DNA of 42,556 nt from Streptomyces sp. JJ36 (GTDB taxonomy: Bacteria; Actinomycetota; Actinomycetes; Streptomycetales; Streptomycetaceae): positions 1 to 42,556 of the forward strand of contig NZ_JACYHE010000050.1 in the NCBI RefSeq assembly GCF_021696945.1. The letters are read 5' to 3'. The position numbers and the translations under genes are program-made. The stretch's first letter is position 1; each line of letters starts with the position of its first letter. Positions 32,656 through 40,896 of the stretch are shown here, in pieces. Below the pieces are notes generated by a model. That model made no database searches and was not told the origin of the DNA. It saw only the letters and a list, made by a program, of their open reading frames with translations.

Positions 32656-32766
32656 GCGGCGGCGACCCCTGCGGGCCTGTGAGCGAAAGTGCCGTGCGCG
32701 GAATTGCCGTGCCCGCATTTTCTGAGAGTGCACGTGTCGATCAGTTGCTGAAAGGGTGAGTGCCGA

Positions 32767-34272
32767 ATGACGCAGACCGTCGTCGAGAAGCCTTTGCAGG
32801 TCCTCGAGCATGAGCCCTATCTGCAGATCACCTGGCGCGACACGGAGACACCGGCGCGCGGGTTCGTCGTGATCGACCGGCTGGTCACGGGCATCGCCAC
32901 CGGAGGGCTGCGCATGCGCCCCGGCTGCACGCTGCACGAGGTGGGCGAGCTCGCCCGGGAGATGACCCTCAAGATGGGGGCCTTCGGCATCCACGTCGGG
33001 GGCGCCAAGGGCGGCATCGACTTCGACCCGTCCGACCCGCGGGCGGACGAGGTGCGCGAGCGGTTCCTGCGCGGCGTGCGGCCGCTGCTGGAGCGCTTCT
33101 GGGTGACCGCGGGCGACCTCGGGACCCAGCAGGAGCGGCTGGACGCGTCGTTCGCCCGGGTCGGGCTCGGCGAGACCTCCTTCCACGCGGCCGTGCTGCG
33201 GGCCGAGGACGAGACCGAGGTGCGCTCCCGCATCCGGCACGCCTTCACCACCGAGAGCGAGGGCCTGAAGCTCTCCGAGCTGATCGGCGGCTACGGCGTC
33301 GCCGAGGCCGCCCTCGCGGCCCTGGAGCAGCGGAAGGTCGCCGCCGGGTCGGCCCGCGCCGTGGTGCAGGGCTTCGGCGCGATGGGCGGCTCCACCGCGC
33401 TCTACCTCGCCCGCGCGGGCGTGCGGATCACGGGCATCACCGACGCCCGGGGCCTCATCCTCAACACCACCCGGGGACTGGACGTGGAGCTGCTGCTCTC
33501 GGCACGCAGTTCCTCCGGTGTCATCGACCGGTCCGTGCTGCGCGAGGACGACGTGGAGCGCCCGGGCGAGGAGTGGCTGAGCCAGGACGTGGACGTGCTG
33601 GTCCCGGCCGCGGTCTCGTACACGATCACCGAGGAGAACTGCGACCGCATCCGGGGGAGCCTGGTGGTGGAGGCCGCGAACGTGCCCACCACGCCGGAGG
33701 CCGAGCGGCGGCTGGCGGACCGCGGCGTCACGGTGATCCCGGACTTCATCGCCAACACGGGTGCGGCGGCCGGAGCCTGGTGGGTGATCCTCGGCGAGGT
33801 GGTGAGCCCCTCCGGGGCGTGCAGCCGGCTCTCCTCCCAGATGCGGCCCCTGGTCCGCGGCCTGATGAGCCGGGCCGACACGGCGGGTGTGACCCTGCGC
33901 GAGGCGGCGGTGCGGTACGCGCGGGAGAACTCGCAGCGGATGATGCGGGAGTTCGGCGCCGAGGTGGCGTTCGAGGACCTGTACGCGCGGACGCAGTGGG
34001 GCATGCCCGGCGAGGGCGGGTTCCCGGCGGAGGAGCTGCTGCCCGTGGCCGCGCCGGCCGGGGAGCGCCGCCTCGCGGACGCGCTTCCCGACGACGACCG
34101 GGTCGCGGAAGGCCCCGGCGGGGAGGCCGTCGGGCACCCGCCGAGAGGCGGTCACGCCGACCCGGCGGAAGCGGTGAGCCTGCTCGACGGCGCGCTGGGG
34201 ACCACCCCGGGGCCCGCGGAGGCGGTGCCCGCCTACTGGCCGGGCGAGGCCGACCCGGCCTCCGGGCACTGA
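32767..34272 (+). CDS. Glu/Leu/Phe/Val-type dehydrogenase
   Basis: A 501-aa amino-acid dehydrogenase. Substrate-side motifs are GLRMRPGCTLHEVGELAREM with Lys69 (MTLKMG) and Lys81 (GGAKGGID). The Rossmann GFGAMGG is at about 202-208 in AVVQGFGAMGGSTALYL, and NVPTTPEAERRL and PDFIANTGAAAGAWW close the NAD domain. These enzymes deaminate glutamate or branched-chain amino acids with NAD(P). GDLGTQQERL replaces the usual PDxGT-x-xxxM, so substrate is uncertain. The last about 80 residues (after FPAEELLPVAAPAGERRL) are an acidic Pro/Gly extension not needed for the fold. GAAAGGGTGA lies about 9 bp before the ATG. Confidence 0.88.
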   Translation: MTQTVVEKPLQVLEHEPYLQITWRDTETPARGFVVIDRLVTGIATGGLRMRPGCTLHEVGELAREMTLKMGAFGIHVGGAKGGIDFDPSDPRADEVRERFLRGVRPLLERFWVTAGDLGTQQERLDASFARVGLGETSFHAAVLRAEDETEVRSRIRHAFTTESEGLKLSELIGGYGVAEAALAALEQRKVAAGSARAVVQGFGAMGGSTALYLARAGVRITGITDARGLILNTTRGLDVELLLSARSSSGVIDRSVLREDDVERPGEEWLSQDVDVLVPAAVSYTITEENCDRIRGSLVVEAANVPTTPEAERRLADRGVTVIPDFIANTGAAAGAWWVILGEVVSPSGACSRLSSQMRPLVRGLMSRADTAGVTLREAAVRYARENSQRMMREFGAEVAFEDLYARTQWGMPGEGGFPAEELLPVAAPAGERRLADALPDDDRVAEGPGGEAVGHPPRGGHADPAEAVSLLDGALGTTPGPAEAVPAYWPGEADPASGH

Positions 34273-34521
34273 GCCGCCGAGCGCGGCGGCGAGGGCGGTG
34301 CGCACCCAGTGCGCGCCGCCCTTCGGGGCTGCCGCGTTCGGCGCGGGGAGCCCGCGCCGTGCGGTGGTCACGTCGGTGGCCGGGCAGCATGCGCAGGGGA
34401 TCCCCGGCACGGCGCGGCCGCGTCGAGTGTGCCGCCGTACCCTCAGTCGGCCCGCCGGCCCGCCGGACGCGGTGGGCCCCGATCGCGCGGCGGTCCGCGC
34501 GGAGCTGCCCGGACAGCACAG

Positions 34522-34562
34522 CGGCCGGGGCCGGGCGGGAGCATCCCGCCCGGCCCCGGCCG
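34522..34562. terminator. Very strong terminator hairpin 1
   Basis: CGGCCGGGGCCGGGCGGGA (34522-34540) pairs perfectly with 34544-34562: a 19-bp stem with a GCA loop. It lies in the 387-bp convergent gap between the dehydrogenase and the PGRP amidase; no gene is seen there. Confidence 0.85.
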
Positions 34563-34623
34563 GTGGTGTGGAACGCGGTGCGGCCGGAGCCGCACCGCGT
34601 CACGGCGTCAGACGGTGACGTGT

Positions 34624-34652
34624 CCGGCGCCCCGCCTCAGGCGGGGCGCCGG
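34624..34652. terminator. Strong terminator hairpin 2
   Basis: CCGGCGCCCCGCC (34624-34636) pairs with GGCGGGGCGCCGG (34640-34652) around a TCA loop, a perfect 13-bp stem 8 bp beyond the stop of the minus-strand amidase gene. Confidence 0.85.
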
Positions 34653-34659
34653 AGCCGCG

Positions 34660-37449
34660 TCACGGCTTCAGCGCGTAGCCCAGCTTGGCGCCCGCCGGGC
34701 TGCCGAAGTCGCTGGGGTGGACGAAGTCTGCGTACTGCGGATCGATGCCCGCGCTGCCCGCCGGGATCGTGACGACCCCGCCGTCCTGGTTGTTCTCCCC
34801 GTCCACGCCGATGGCCAGGTCCGTACGGCCCCAGCCGGTGACGTCGGCGAGCTGCACCGAGGAGCCGAACCGGTCCTCGTCCTCGGTGGCGCCCGGGATG
34901 CCGGCGGAGTTCTGGCTGTAGCCGTGCGCCCCGTCGCCGGTGACGCCGCCGGAAGCGCCGTAGAGCAGGTTGATCATGCCGGCGTTGGAGCGGTGCTCCC
35001 CGTCCCGCGAGAGGTCCTCGCGCGGGGCGCCGACCAGCACCTCGGCGCGGTTGTCGTCGTTGGTGTCACCCACCGAGACCCAGAAGCCGAAGGCGTCCCC
35101 GCCCTCGACTCCGCCGGGCACCCCGGGGGTGTCCTGGTCGACGGTCTTCAGGCCGCTGGTGGTGAGGCCGCCGGAGGAGCCGCGCACCACGGTCACCTGG
35201 CCGCCCGGCACCGCGTCGGACTCCGAGGCGTACGGCTGGCCGATCGCCAGGTCCGGGTAGCCGTCGCCGTCGGTGTCACCGGCGTCGACGGAGCGGCCGC
35301 CCAGGGTGGAGAGGATGCCGTCCCGCTGCAGGCCGCTCGACGAGCCGTTCAGCACGACCACGCGTCCCCGGCCGTCCGGGTCGCGGAAGTTGACCGCCAC
35401 GTCGGCGTAGCCGTCCCGGTCGAAGTCCGCGCTGGTGGCGGCGGGGAAGCGGGTGTCACCGGAGTAGGCGGTGTCGCCCAGCGTCCCGGAGCCGGCCGGG
35501 TTCAGGGTCTCGCCGTCGAAGAGGTACCAGGAGCCCGGTGCGCCCGGGGCGGTCACCACGACGTCGGCGTAGCCGTCGCTGTCCACGTCGGCGACCTCGA
35601 CCGACTGGCCGAAGTGCGCGCCGCCGGTCCGCTCGGCCTCCGGCGCCAGGAGTTCCGCGCCGGTGGTGAGGTCCGGGCCGTAGAGCACGTTCACCGCGCC
35701 GTGGTCGCCGGCGCCGCCGCCGGTCTCCTCGCCGGGCACCCCGACGACGAGGTCGGCGTGACCGTCGTGGTTGAGGTCGCCGTAGGCGGTGGACTCGCCG
35801 AAGTGGTCGCCCGCCTCGGTGCCGTCCGGCACGCCCGCGCTGTCCTGGTCGAGCGTCGTCGGCGTCTTCACCGGGCCGTTGATGCCGCCCGGGAGGATCG
35901 AGACCATGCCCGCTTCCGAGGCGCCGCCGGCGGTGGCCTGCGGCATGCCGGCCGCCATCTCGACGAGGCCGTCGCGGTTCAGGTCGGCGGTCGGCACGGC
36001 CGAGCTCGCCGCGGGGCTGCCGGCGAACCGGCGGATCTCGCCCAGCTTGCCGTAGAGGGACTCACCGGGGCAGGCGGTGGCGTACGCGTCCCGGTGACCG
36101 GAGATCACGTTCAGCGTGGCCTGGTCGCCCTTGCTCCAGACGCCGGTGTCGCCCAGCGCCTCCAGGGTGACCTGGCCCTCCGGGTCGCCGCCGTACTGGC
36201 CGAGCTTCCAGGCGGCCAGCCGCGCCACCGCGTCGGTGACCCGGGCCGGCGGCGCGCCGCGCTCCTCGTAGTTGCCGATGACGGAGATGCCCGTGGAGTA
36301 GCTGTTGAAGCCGTAGGTGTGGGCGCCGTACACCGGCAGGTCGATGCCGCCGTGCCGGCCCTCGAAGATGGTGCCGCACTTGTCGACCAGGAAGTTGTAG
36401 CCCAGGTCGTTCCAGCCGTTGGACTCGATGTGGTACGTCATGATCGCCCGGACGATCGCCGGGGACTGGGCGCAGCTGTAGCTGTTGGAGTCCGTGGTGT
36501 GGTGCACGAAGACGGCCTTGATGCCGTCCTCCAGGTAGTTCGAGGGCTCCTCGACCTTCGACTCGTCGGCGCCCCACTGCGCGCGGGTGACGATCGGCGG
36601 CCGGGTCACCGTGGACGGCGGTGCCACCGGTGTGGTCTCGGTCGGCGACGGGCTCGCGGTGGCCGTCGGCTCCGAGGAGGTGCTGGTCGAGGCGGACGGG
36701 CTGGTGGAGCCGGTCGGCTCGGACGAGGTGGTGCTGCCCGGCGACGGCTCGGGGCTCGTGGTGCCGTCCGGGCTCGGCGACGGGCTCGCCGTGGTGTCGG
36801 CCTTGGCCGCGGCGGGGGCGTGGGCCGTGAAGCCCGCGGGCTTCATCCCGCCGGGGAGCTCGTCGACGGCGATCCGGCTGGGCGCCTGGGTGCCCGCCTT
36901 GTTGGCCTGCCTGGCCTCCTTCTTGGTGACGCCCGGGTCGATCAGGTCGAGCCGCATGCCCCCCGGCAGCCCGGCGGTCGCGGTGCCGTCCTCGGCGAGG
37001 ACACGGGCCTCGACGCCGTCCGAGGCGCCCACCCAGCGGGGCTCGGTGGCGCCGCGGGCGTTGCGGTCCTTGCCCTCCGGGCTCTCCGGCGCCTCGATGT
37101 CGGTGCCCAGGGTGTGCCAGGCGCTCCACTCGCCCGTCTCCGCGCTGCGCGTACGGACCTGGGCGCGGCCCTCGAGGTCGGCGCGACTCTTCGGCCAGGA
37201 GATGCCCACGAGGCTGAACGGCTCGGTGGTGCGCCGGTCGACGCCCTTCTTGCCCTTGCCCCGGTCCTTGAGCTTCACCGAGTGGATCTTCACGGGCTCG
37301 GCCGTCGCCGGAGGCGCGGCCTTGTCCGACGGTTCGGCCACGGCCACGCTGATGGCGCCGGCCCCGCCGAGGACCACGGCACCGAGCGTGAACCACGCCC
37401 GCTTCTTCAGACTGAGTGTTCTTCGTGCACGTACGCTACGCGGACTCAA
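34660..37449 (-). CDS. Secreted PGRP-type N-acetylmuramoyl-L-alanine amidase with FG-GAP repeats
   Basis: A 929-aa exported protein. The leader is RARRTLSLKKRAWFTLGAVV then LGGAGAISVAVA. A domain of about 170 residues and a Ser/Thr/Pro linker (about 225-285) follow. The amidase/PGRP domain (VTRAQWGADESK onwards) has zinc ligands His in VFVHHTTDSN (about 315), His in ISGHRDAYATACPG (about 450) and the Cys in the same motif. From about 485 come FG-GAP blades with Ca-binding loops (DLNRDGLVE, DLNHDGHAD, DVDSDGYAD, DFDRDGYAD, DTDGDGYPD). The domain cleaves peptidoglycan stem peptides; the propeller may bind wall or substrate. The start is TTG 37449 with AAGGGG upstream. It is divergent from the second sigma gene. 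Confidence 0.9.
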   Translation of the reverse strand: MSPRSVRARRTLSLKKRAWFTLGAVVLGGAGAISVAVAEPSDKAAPPATAEPVKIHSVKLKDRGKGKKGVDRRTTEPFSLVGISWPKSRADLEGRAQVRTRSAETGEWSAWHTLGTDIEAPESPEGKDRNARGATEPRWVGASDGVEARVLAEDGTATAGLPGGMRLDLIDPGVTKKEARQANKAGTQAPSRIAVDELPGGMKPAGFTAHAPAAAKADTTASPSPSPDGTTSPEPSPGSTTSSEPTGSTSPSASTSTSSEPTATASPSPTETTPVAPPSTVTRPPIVTRAQWGADESKVEEPSNYLEDGIKAVFVHHTTDSNSYSCAQSPAIVRAIMTYHIESNGWNDLGYNFLVDKCGTIFEGRHGGIDLPVYGAHTYGFNSYSTGISVIGNYEERGAPPARVTDAVARLAAWKLGQYGGDPEGQVTLEALGDTGVWSKGDQATLNVISGHRDAYATACPGESLYGKLGEIRRFAGSPAASSAVPTADLNRDGLVEMAAGMPQATAGGASEAGMVSILPGGINGPVKTPTTLDQDSAGVPDGTEAGDHFGESTAYGDLNHDGHADLVVGVPGEETGGGAGDHGAVNVLYGPDLTTGAELLAPEAERTGGAHFGQSVEVADVDSDGYADVVVTAPGAPGSWYLFDGETLNPAGSGTLGDTAYSGDTRFPAATSADFDRDGYADVAVNFRDPDGRGRVVVLNGSSSGLQRDGILSTLGGRSVDAGDTDGDGYPDLAIGQPYASESDAVPGGQVTVVRGSSGGLTTSGLKTVDQDTPGVPGGVEGGDAFGFWVSVGDTNDDNRAEVLVGAPREDLSRDGEHRSNAGMINLLYGASGGVTGDGAHGYSQNSAGIPGATEDEDRFGSSVQLADVTGWGRTDLAIGVDGENNQDGGVVTIPAGSAGIDPQYADFVHPSDFGSPAGAKLGYALKP

Positions 37450-37663
37450 ACGTCCCGCCCCTTATGTCCGGTGTGGCTGTGAAAGTGTCGCTCGCGGGCC
37501 CCTGGTGGAGGCCCCCGTCACTCACCAAGCGTCCGCGACGGCTCAAGCATCACTCGGAAGAGCGAAGTTTGAGGAGAAAATCTCGCGGAGCGCGCGGGGC
37601 GGAGGGAGAAAGCGAAGACGGCCGAGGTCGCCACCCCCCACAGGAGAGACCCCGGCCGCCGTC

Positions 37664-37699
37664 GAGTACGGACGCACCGACCAGCAGCGGTCCGTACTC
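37664..37699. promoter_or_regulatory. Inverted repeat between amidase and sigma genes
   Basis: GAGTACGGAC (37664-37673) and GTCCGTACTC (37690-37699) are a perfect 10-bp inverted repeat with 16 bp between. It lies in the 461-bp divergent gap (37450-37910) between the PGRP amidase and the sigma gene. It may be an operator or a leader stem of the amidase mRNA. Confidence 0.55.
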
Positions 37700-37797
37700 T
37701 CCTCAGCGCCGCGGGGGTTGAATGTGTTACCCGGCTCCCACCCCCTACTACTCGCCGGTCCGGCATGGACGCGGAAGCACGGTTGGCCGTAGCGTGC

Positions 37798-37826
37798 TTG
37801 CAGTCATCGACACAGGTCGATACGTA
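37798..37826 (+). promoter_or_regulatory. Possible promoter of the second sigma gene
   Basis: TTGCAG (37798-37803), a 17-bp spacer and TACGTA (37821-37826) fit a housekeeping-type promoter. Transcription from about 37833 would leave an ATG at 37827 outside the message and favours GTG 37911 as the start. Confidence 0.35.
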
Positions 37827-37910
37827 ATGAACGAACATCGGCACGGGCGTCCGGCCAGGGGCGCCGGCAGGACCATCGCGACACCGCGAAGTTGGGGCGA
37901 GGACACGGGC

Positions 37911-38576
37911 GTGCAGGGGGACGACGCGGAGCTGACCGCCGCCGTTCGCGCGGCGCAGGCGGGGGACGAGTGCGCCTTCCGCACGGTGTACCGCGCCGTG
38001 CATCCACGGCTGCTCGGCTACATACGCACCCTGGTGCCCGACCCCGACGCCGAGGACATCGCCTCCGAGGCCTGGCTGCAGATCGCGCGCGACCTCACCG
38101 GCTTCACCGGGGACGCCGACCGCTTCCGCGGCTGGACGGCCCGTATCGCCCGGAACCGTGCGCTGGACCACATCCGGATGCGCTCCCGGCGGCCCGCGGT
38201 CGGCGGTGACGAGAGCGAACTGGTCGCGCTGCCCGCCGGCGCCGACACGGCCGACGAGGCCATGGAGGCCCTGGGCACCGGCAGGACCATGCAGTTCATC
38301 TCCCGGCTTCCGCGGGACCAGGCGGAGGCGGTGGTGCTGCGGGTCGTCATGGGGCTGGACGCCAAGAGCGCCGCCCAGGTGCTGGGGAAGCGCCCCGGCG
38401 CCGTACGCACGGCCGCACACCGCGGGCTGCGCAAGCTCGCCGAACTGCTGGACGAGGAGGACGGCGTCCCCGGCGGGTCCGCCGAGGAGGAGCGGGACCG
38501 GCAGCAGGAGTCGGCGCAGCGGGACTTGACACCCGGTGTGACGCACAACGCCGCGCGGACGCTGAGGGAAACGTGA
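37911..38576 (+). CDS. ECF RNA polymerase sigma factor (copy 2)
   Basis: A 221-aa sigma factor. Region 2 is AFRTVYRAVHPRLLGYIRTL, PDAEDIASEAWLQIARDLTG and FRGWTARIARNRALDHIRMR; region 4 is LPRDQAEAVVLRVVMGLDAK then SAAQVLGKRPGAVRTAAHRG. The Glu/Arg-rich tail is longer than in copy 1. GTG 37911 has a GAGGA ribosome binding site 7 bp upstream; ATG 37827 in the same frame is the alternative and would add 28 residues. The stop TGA overlaps the next ATG (TGATG), so it is coupled to its membrane partner. Confidence 0.88.
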   Translation: MQGDDAELTAAVRAAQAGDECAFRTVYRAVHPRLLGYIRTLVPDPDAEDIASEAWLQIARDLTGFTGDADRFRGWTARIARNRALDHIRMRSRRPAVGGDESELVALPAGADTADEAMEALGTGRTMQFISRLPRDQAEAVVLRVVMGLDAKSAAQVLGKRPGAVRTAAHRGLRKLAELLDEEDGVPGGSAEEERDRQQESAQRDLTPGVTHNAARTLRET

Positions 38577-40066
38577 TGCCCGACGACCGGTACGACTGGC
38601 TGGACGAGGAGGCCGCGGAGCAGTTGCTGCGTGGTCTGCGGATCGACGGGCAAGACATCCGGGGGACAGCACGTCCGGAAACGGACGGCGCGGACGGTTC
38701 GGACGACCCGGAACTTGTGGGGCTTCCTGGGCTTGCGGAGCTTCCGGAGGACGGCGGGGCGAGCGGCAGACGCGGCCCCGGCCACCCGGAAGGTCCCCGG
38801 GCCGGCAGCTCCGGGCAGCCCGACGCCGAGCAGGCGGCCGGCGATCGGCTCCCGGACGGCGAACCGCTCCCGGACGGCGACCCGGACCGGCTGGCCGGGA
38901 TCTTGCAGGACCTGGCCGCCGCATCACTGCGCGGCGTACACCACGAAGCCTCCGGCGAACTGTGCGGCGAGGAGGCGGCGGTCGCCGCCTTCCGGGAAGC
39001 ACAGAAAGGAGTACTCCGCAGCGGCTCGGTGGGCGCGGAACCGCCCGCCGACCGCCGCGGAGGCATACGGTCCGCACTGCGCACCCTGCTCCCCGGGCAA
39101 CCGGGACGACCGGTACGGATCGGGCTGGCGGTGGCGCTCGGCGGCTGTGCGCTGGGCGGCGTGGCGGTCGCGACGGGCAGCGGCGTGCTGCCGACGCCCT
39201 TCGGCGCCGGAAGCGGCGGCTCGCCCCCGGAGGCCAGCGCGACACCGGTGGTGAGTCCCGACGAGGACGGCACCGCGCACCCGCACCGCGAACAGGACAC
39301 CGGTGGCCGGGACGGCGGCCACGGCGGCACCGACTCCGCGTCCACGGAGGGACCGGACGCCGACCGCTCCGGCGGTGAGACCTCCGGGCCGGGCGAACAC
39401 GGCGACGGCACGGTCATCGACGGCCTCCCCCAAGGCGACTGGAAACCCCAGGACCTCACGCAGCAGCAGAAGCGGCGACTCGCGGACGCCTTCTGCGCCC
39501 CGTACGAGAACGAGAATCTGGAGTCGGACGCCCGGCGCAAGCTGGAGCGCGCGGCCGGAGGCCGGGACGCCGTGCTGGGCTTCTGCGCCCGGCACGACGG
39601 GAGGCAGGGGCTGAGCGGTGAGTCCGGCGACGACGGTGCGGGCGTCGACGGCGGTCAGGTCGGTGACGGCGCGCCCGACGTCGACACCCCGGGTGGTGAC
39701 ACGGCCGGCGCGGGAAGCGGGGGCGGCGAGTCGGGCGACGGTGGTGAGTCCGGTGACGGTGGTGAGTCCGGTGACGGTGGTGAGTCGGGCGACGGCTGGG
39801 AGTCGGGCGACGGTGGTGAGTCGGGCGACGGCTGGGAGTCGGGCGACGGTGGCGAGTCCGGCGACGGCGGCGAAGTCGGTGACGGCGGTGAAGCCGGCGA
39901 CAGTGGCGAGCCGGGCGACGCCACCGGTGGCGCCGCGGACGGCGGCACGACCACGAGCGGTGGGGTCACGAGCGGCGGCACCGGAGGGACGGACACCGGC
40001 ACCGCGGGCGGCGCCGACACCGGTGGAGCCACCGGTACGCTGAGCGGCGGTTCGCGCGTGCGCTGA
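38576..40066 (+). CDS. Membrane partner (putative anti-sigma) of ECF sigma copy 2
   Basis: A 496-aa protein with a cytoplasmic N-terminus (RYDWLDEEAAEQLLRGLRID, GILQDLAAASLRGV, EEAAVAAFREAQKG), one membrane segment (IGLAVALGGCALGGVAVATG) and an acidic outer part. The outer part holds a small Cys-containing module (LTQQQKRRLADAFCAPYENE, AVLGFCARHDG), then an 11-unit GGESGD repeat and a Gly/Thr-rich tail. The modules match those of 30151-31332 in order, so the two sigma/partner pairs are paralogues. The two outer Cys could form a disulfide. ATG 38576 overlaps the sigma stop; GTG 38573 is also possible. Confidence 0.7.
   Translation: MPDDRYDWLDEEAAEQLLRGLRIDGQDIRGTARPETDGADGSDDPELVGLPGLAELPEDGGASGRRGPGHPEGPRAGSSGQPDAEQAAGDRLPDGEPLPDGDPDRLAGILQDLAAASLRGVHHEASGELCGEEAAVAAFREAQKGVLRSGSVGAEPPADRRGGIRSALRTLLPGQPGRPVRIGLAVALGGCALGGVAVATGSGVLPTPFGAGSGGSPPEASATPVVSPDEDGTAHPHREQDTGGRDGGHGGTDSASTEGPDADRSGGETSGPGEHGDGTVIDGLPQGDWKPQDLTQQQKRRLADAFCAPYENENLESDARRKLERAAGGRDAVLGFCARHDGRQGLSGESGDDGAGVDGGQVGDGAPDVDTPGGDTAGAGSGGGESGDGGESGDGGESGDGGESGDGWESGDGGESGDGWESGDGGESGDGGEVGDGGEAGDSGEPGDATGGAADGGTTTSGGVTSGGTGGTDTGTAGGADTGGATGTLSGGSRVR
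39722..39919 (+). repeat. Eleven 18-bp repeats coding GGESGD
   Basis: Eleven in-frame 18-bp units encode GGESGD with variants GWESGD, GGEVGD, GGEAGD and SGEPGD. The early units are nearly identical at DNA level and the last three diverge, as in expansion by slippage. The product is a flexible acidic extracellular stalk. Confidence 0.9.
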
Positions 40067-40896
40067 ACCCGCGCCGACCCGGGCGCGGCCCGGGCCCCGT
40101 CACGTCGCCGGGCGGCTTCCCGGCGGCACGCACCCCATGGCCGTACGGGCGGCTGGGCGCCCGAGGCCGCCGCTCCCCGCAGCCGACCGCATGGCGCGCG
40201 TCCCGCCGACTCGAACTCGCGTGCCTGTGTGGTGCGCGTGGTGCCCCGGGGTCACCGGGTCGGCCCCCGCACGGTGGCGCGCATCCCCGTTTCCGTCCGG
40301 TCGGCACGGCGCCCGCTCCGGCCCCGACCGCACGGCGGCGCGTCCCGCCGGGCGGAGGCCGTGCCCCGTACGGCCCGTGCGGCAACCGGGTCCGCGAGGC
40401 CCCGGTAACGTCCCCGCACGGCGGCGCGTTCGGCTGTGCGCGCCCCGTTGCCCGTGCCCGGGACGGGCTTCCGCCCTCCGCGCCCGGGACGGGATCCCCG
40501 CGACCGCCGGGAAGCTGGCGTGTAGACGCCCCCGGCTGGGCACACAGGCTCTCCCGTTCCACCCCGCAGACCTGGACAACGCAGACGTTTCGTTCCGCTG
40601 AACGGCGGGTGTGACACTTTCCGGCGGTCCGGCGCAGTAAGAAGTGAGCCGACTGGTCATCGGCTGCGCGATACACCCGAGGTTCCCCCCGTACCTCCGG
40701 GTTCGCGCGTTCGGCGCGGGCGGGGCACGTTCCCCCGGTCCCGCCCGCGCCCTTTCTTCCCTCCCCTTCTCTTTCCCTCCCTCCGCGTGGCGGCGTTGTG
40801 GGCCCGGCCGCGGTGCACCAGGATGGTCCCCGGACTTACTGGCGAGTAGCGGGGCGCCCGGCCGCAGGGCCGTCGCCGCCCCCGGAGGGGGCGTAC
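40067..40896. other. 830-bp gap without a convincing gene
   Basis: Frames in this region are Arg/Pro-rich and lack any recognisable family. A small hairpin CGCCGGG-loop-CCCGGCG at 40106-40125 could terminate the sigma operon. Near 40750-40786 there is a long pyrimidine tract. Otherwise I see nothing. Confidence 0.5.
40713..40751 (+). terminator. Hairpin followed by a pyrimidine tract
   Basis: GGCGCGGGCGGG (40713-40724) and CCCGCCCGCGCC (40740-40751) form a perfect 12-bp stem with a 15-nt loop. A C/T-only stretch of about 35 bases follows on the plus strand, unusually T-rich for this DNA. It resembles a factor-independent terminator, although the nearest plus-strand stop is 650 bp upstream. 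Confidence 0.6.

Larger units (their letters stand above)
31962..32766. promoter_or_regulatory. 805-bp divergent intergenic region
   Basis: This is the largest clean gap before the dehydrogenase. About 32080-32340 is a G-run-rich stretch (many GGGG/GGAAGGG words on the plus strand) with quadruplex potential and no credible ORF. A TTGACA at 32450-32455 may be a -35 box. Phased 11-bp repeats (32509-32553) and a hairpin (32633-32655) follow and are listed separately. Confidence 0.5.

Noticed and set aside
34309..37482. Over 1000-codon plus-strand frame opposite the PGRP amidase
   Set aside because: High-GC antisense frame with no motifs; the minus strand encodes the amidase and FG-GAP domains.
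37450..37740. A c-di-AMP (ydaO-type) riboswitch before the wall amidase
   Set aside because: Such switches control wall hydrolases in Streptomyces, but the conserved core words are not found in the leader on the minus strand.
39722..39919. CRISPR-like array
   Set aside because: The 18-bp units have no spacers and lie in frame inside a protein-coding gene.
40137..40601. 154-codon plus-strand ORF in the gap after the sigma operon
   Set aside because: Arg/Pro-rich composition, no clear ribosome binding site and no recognisable domain.
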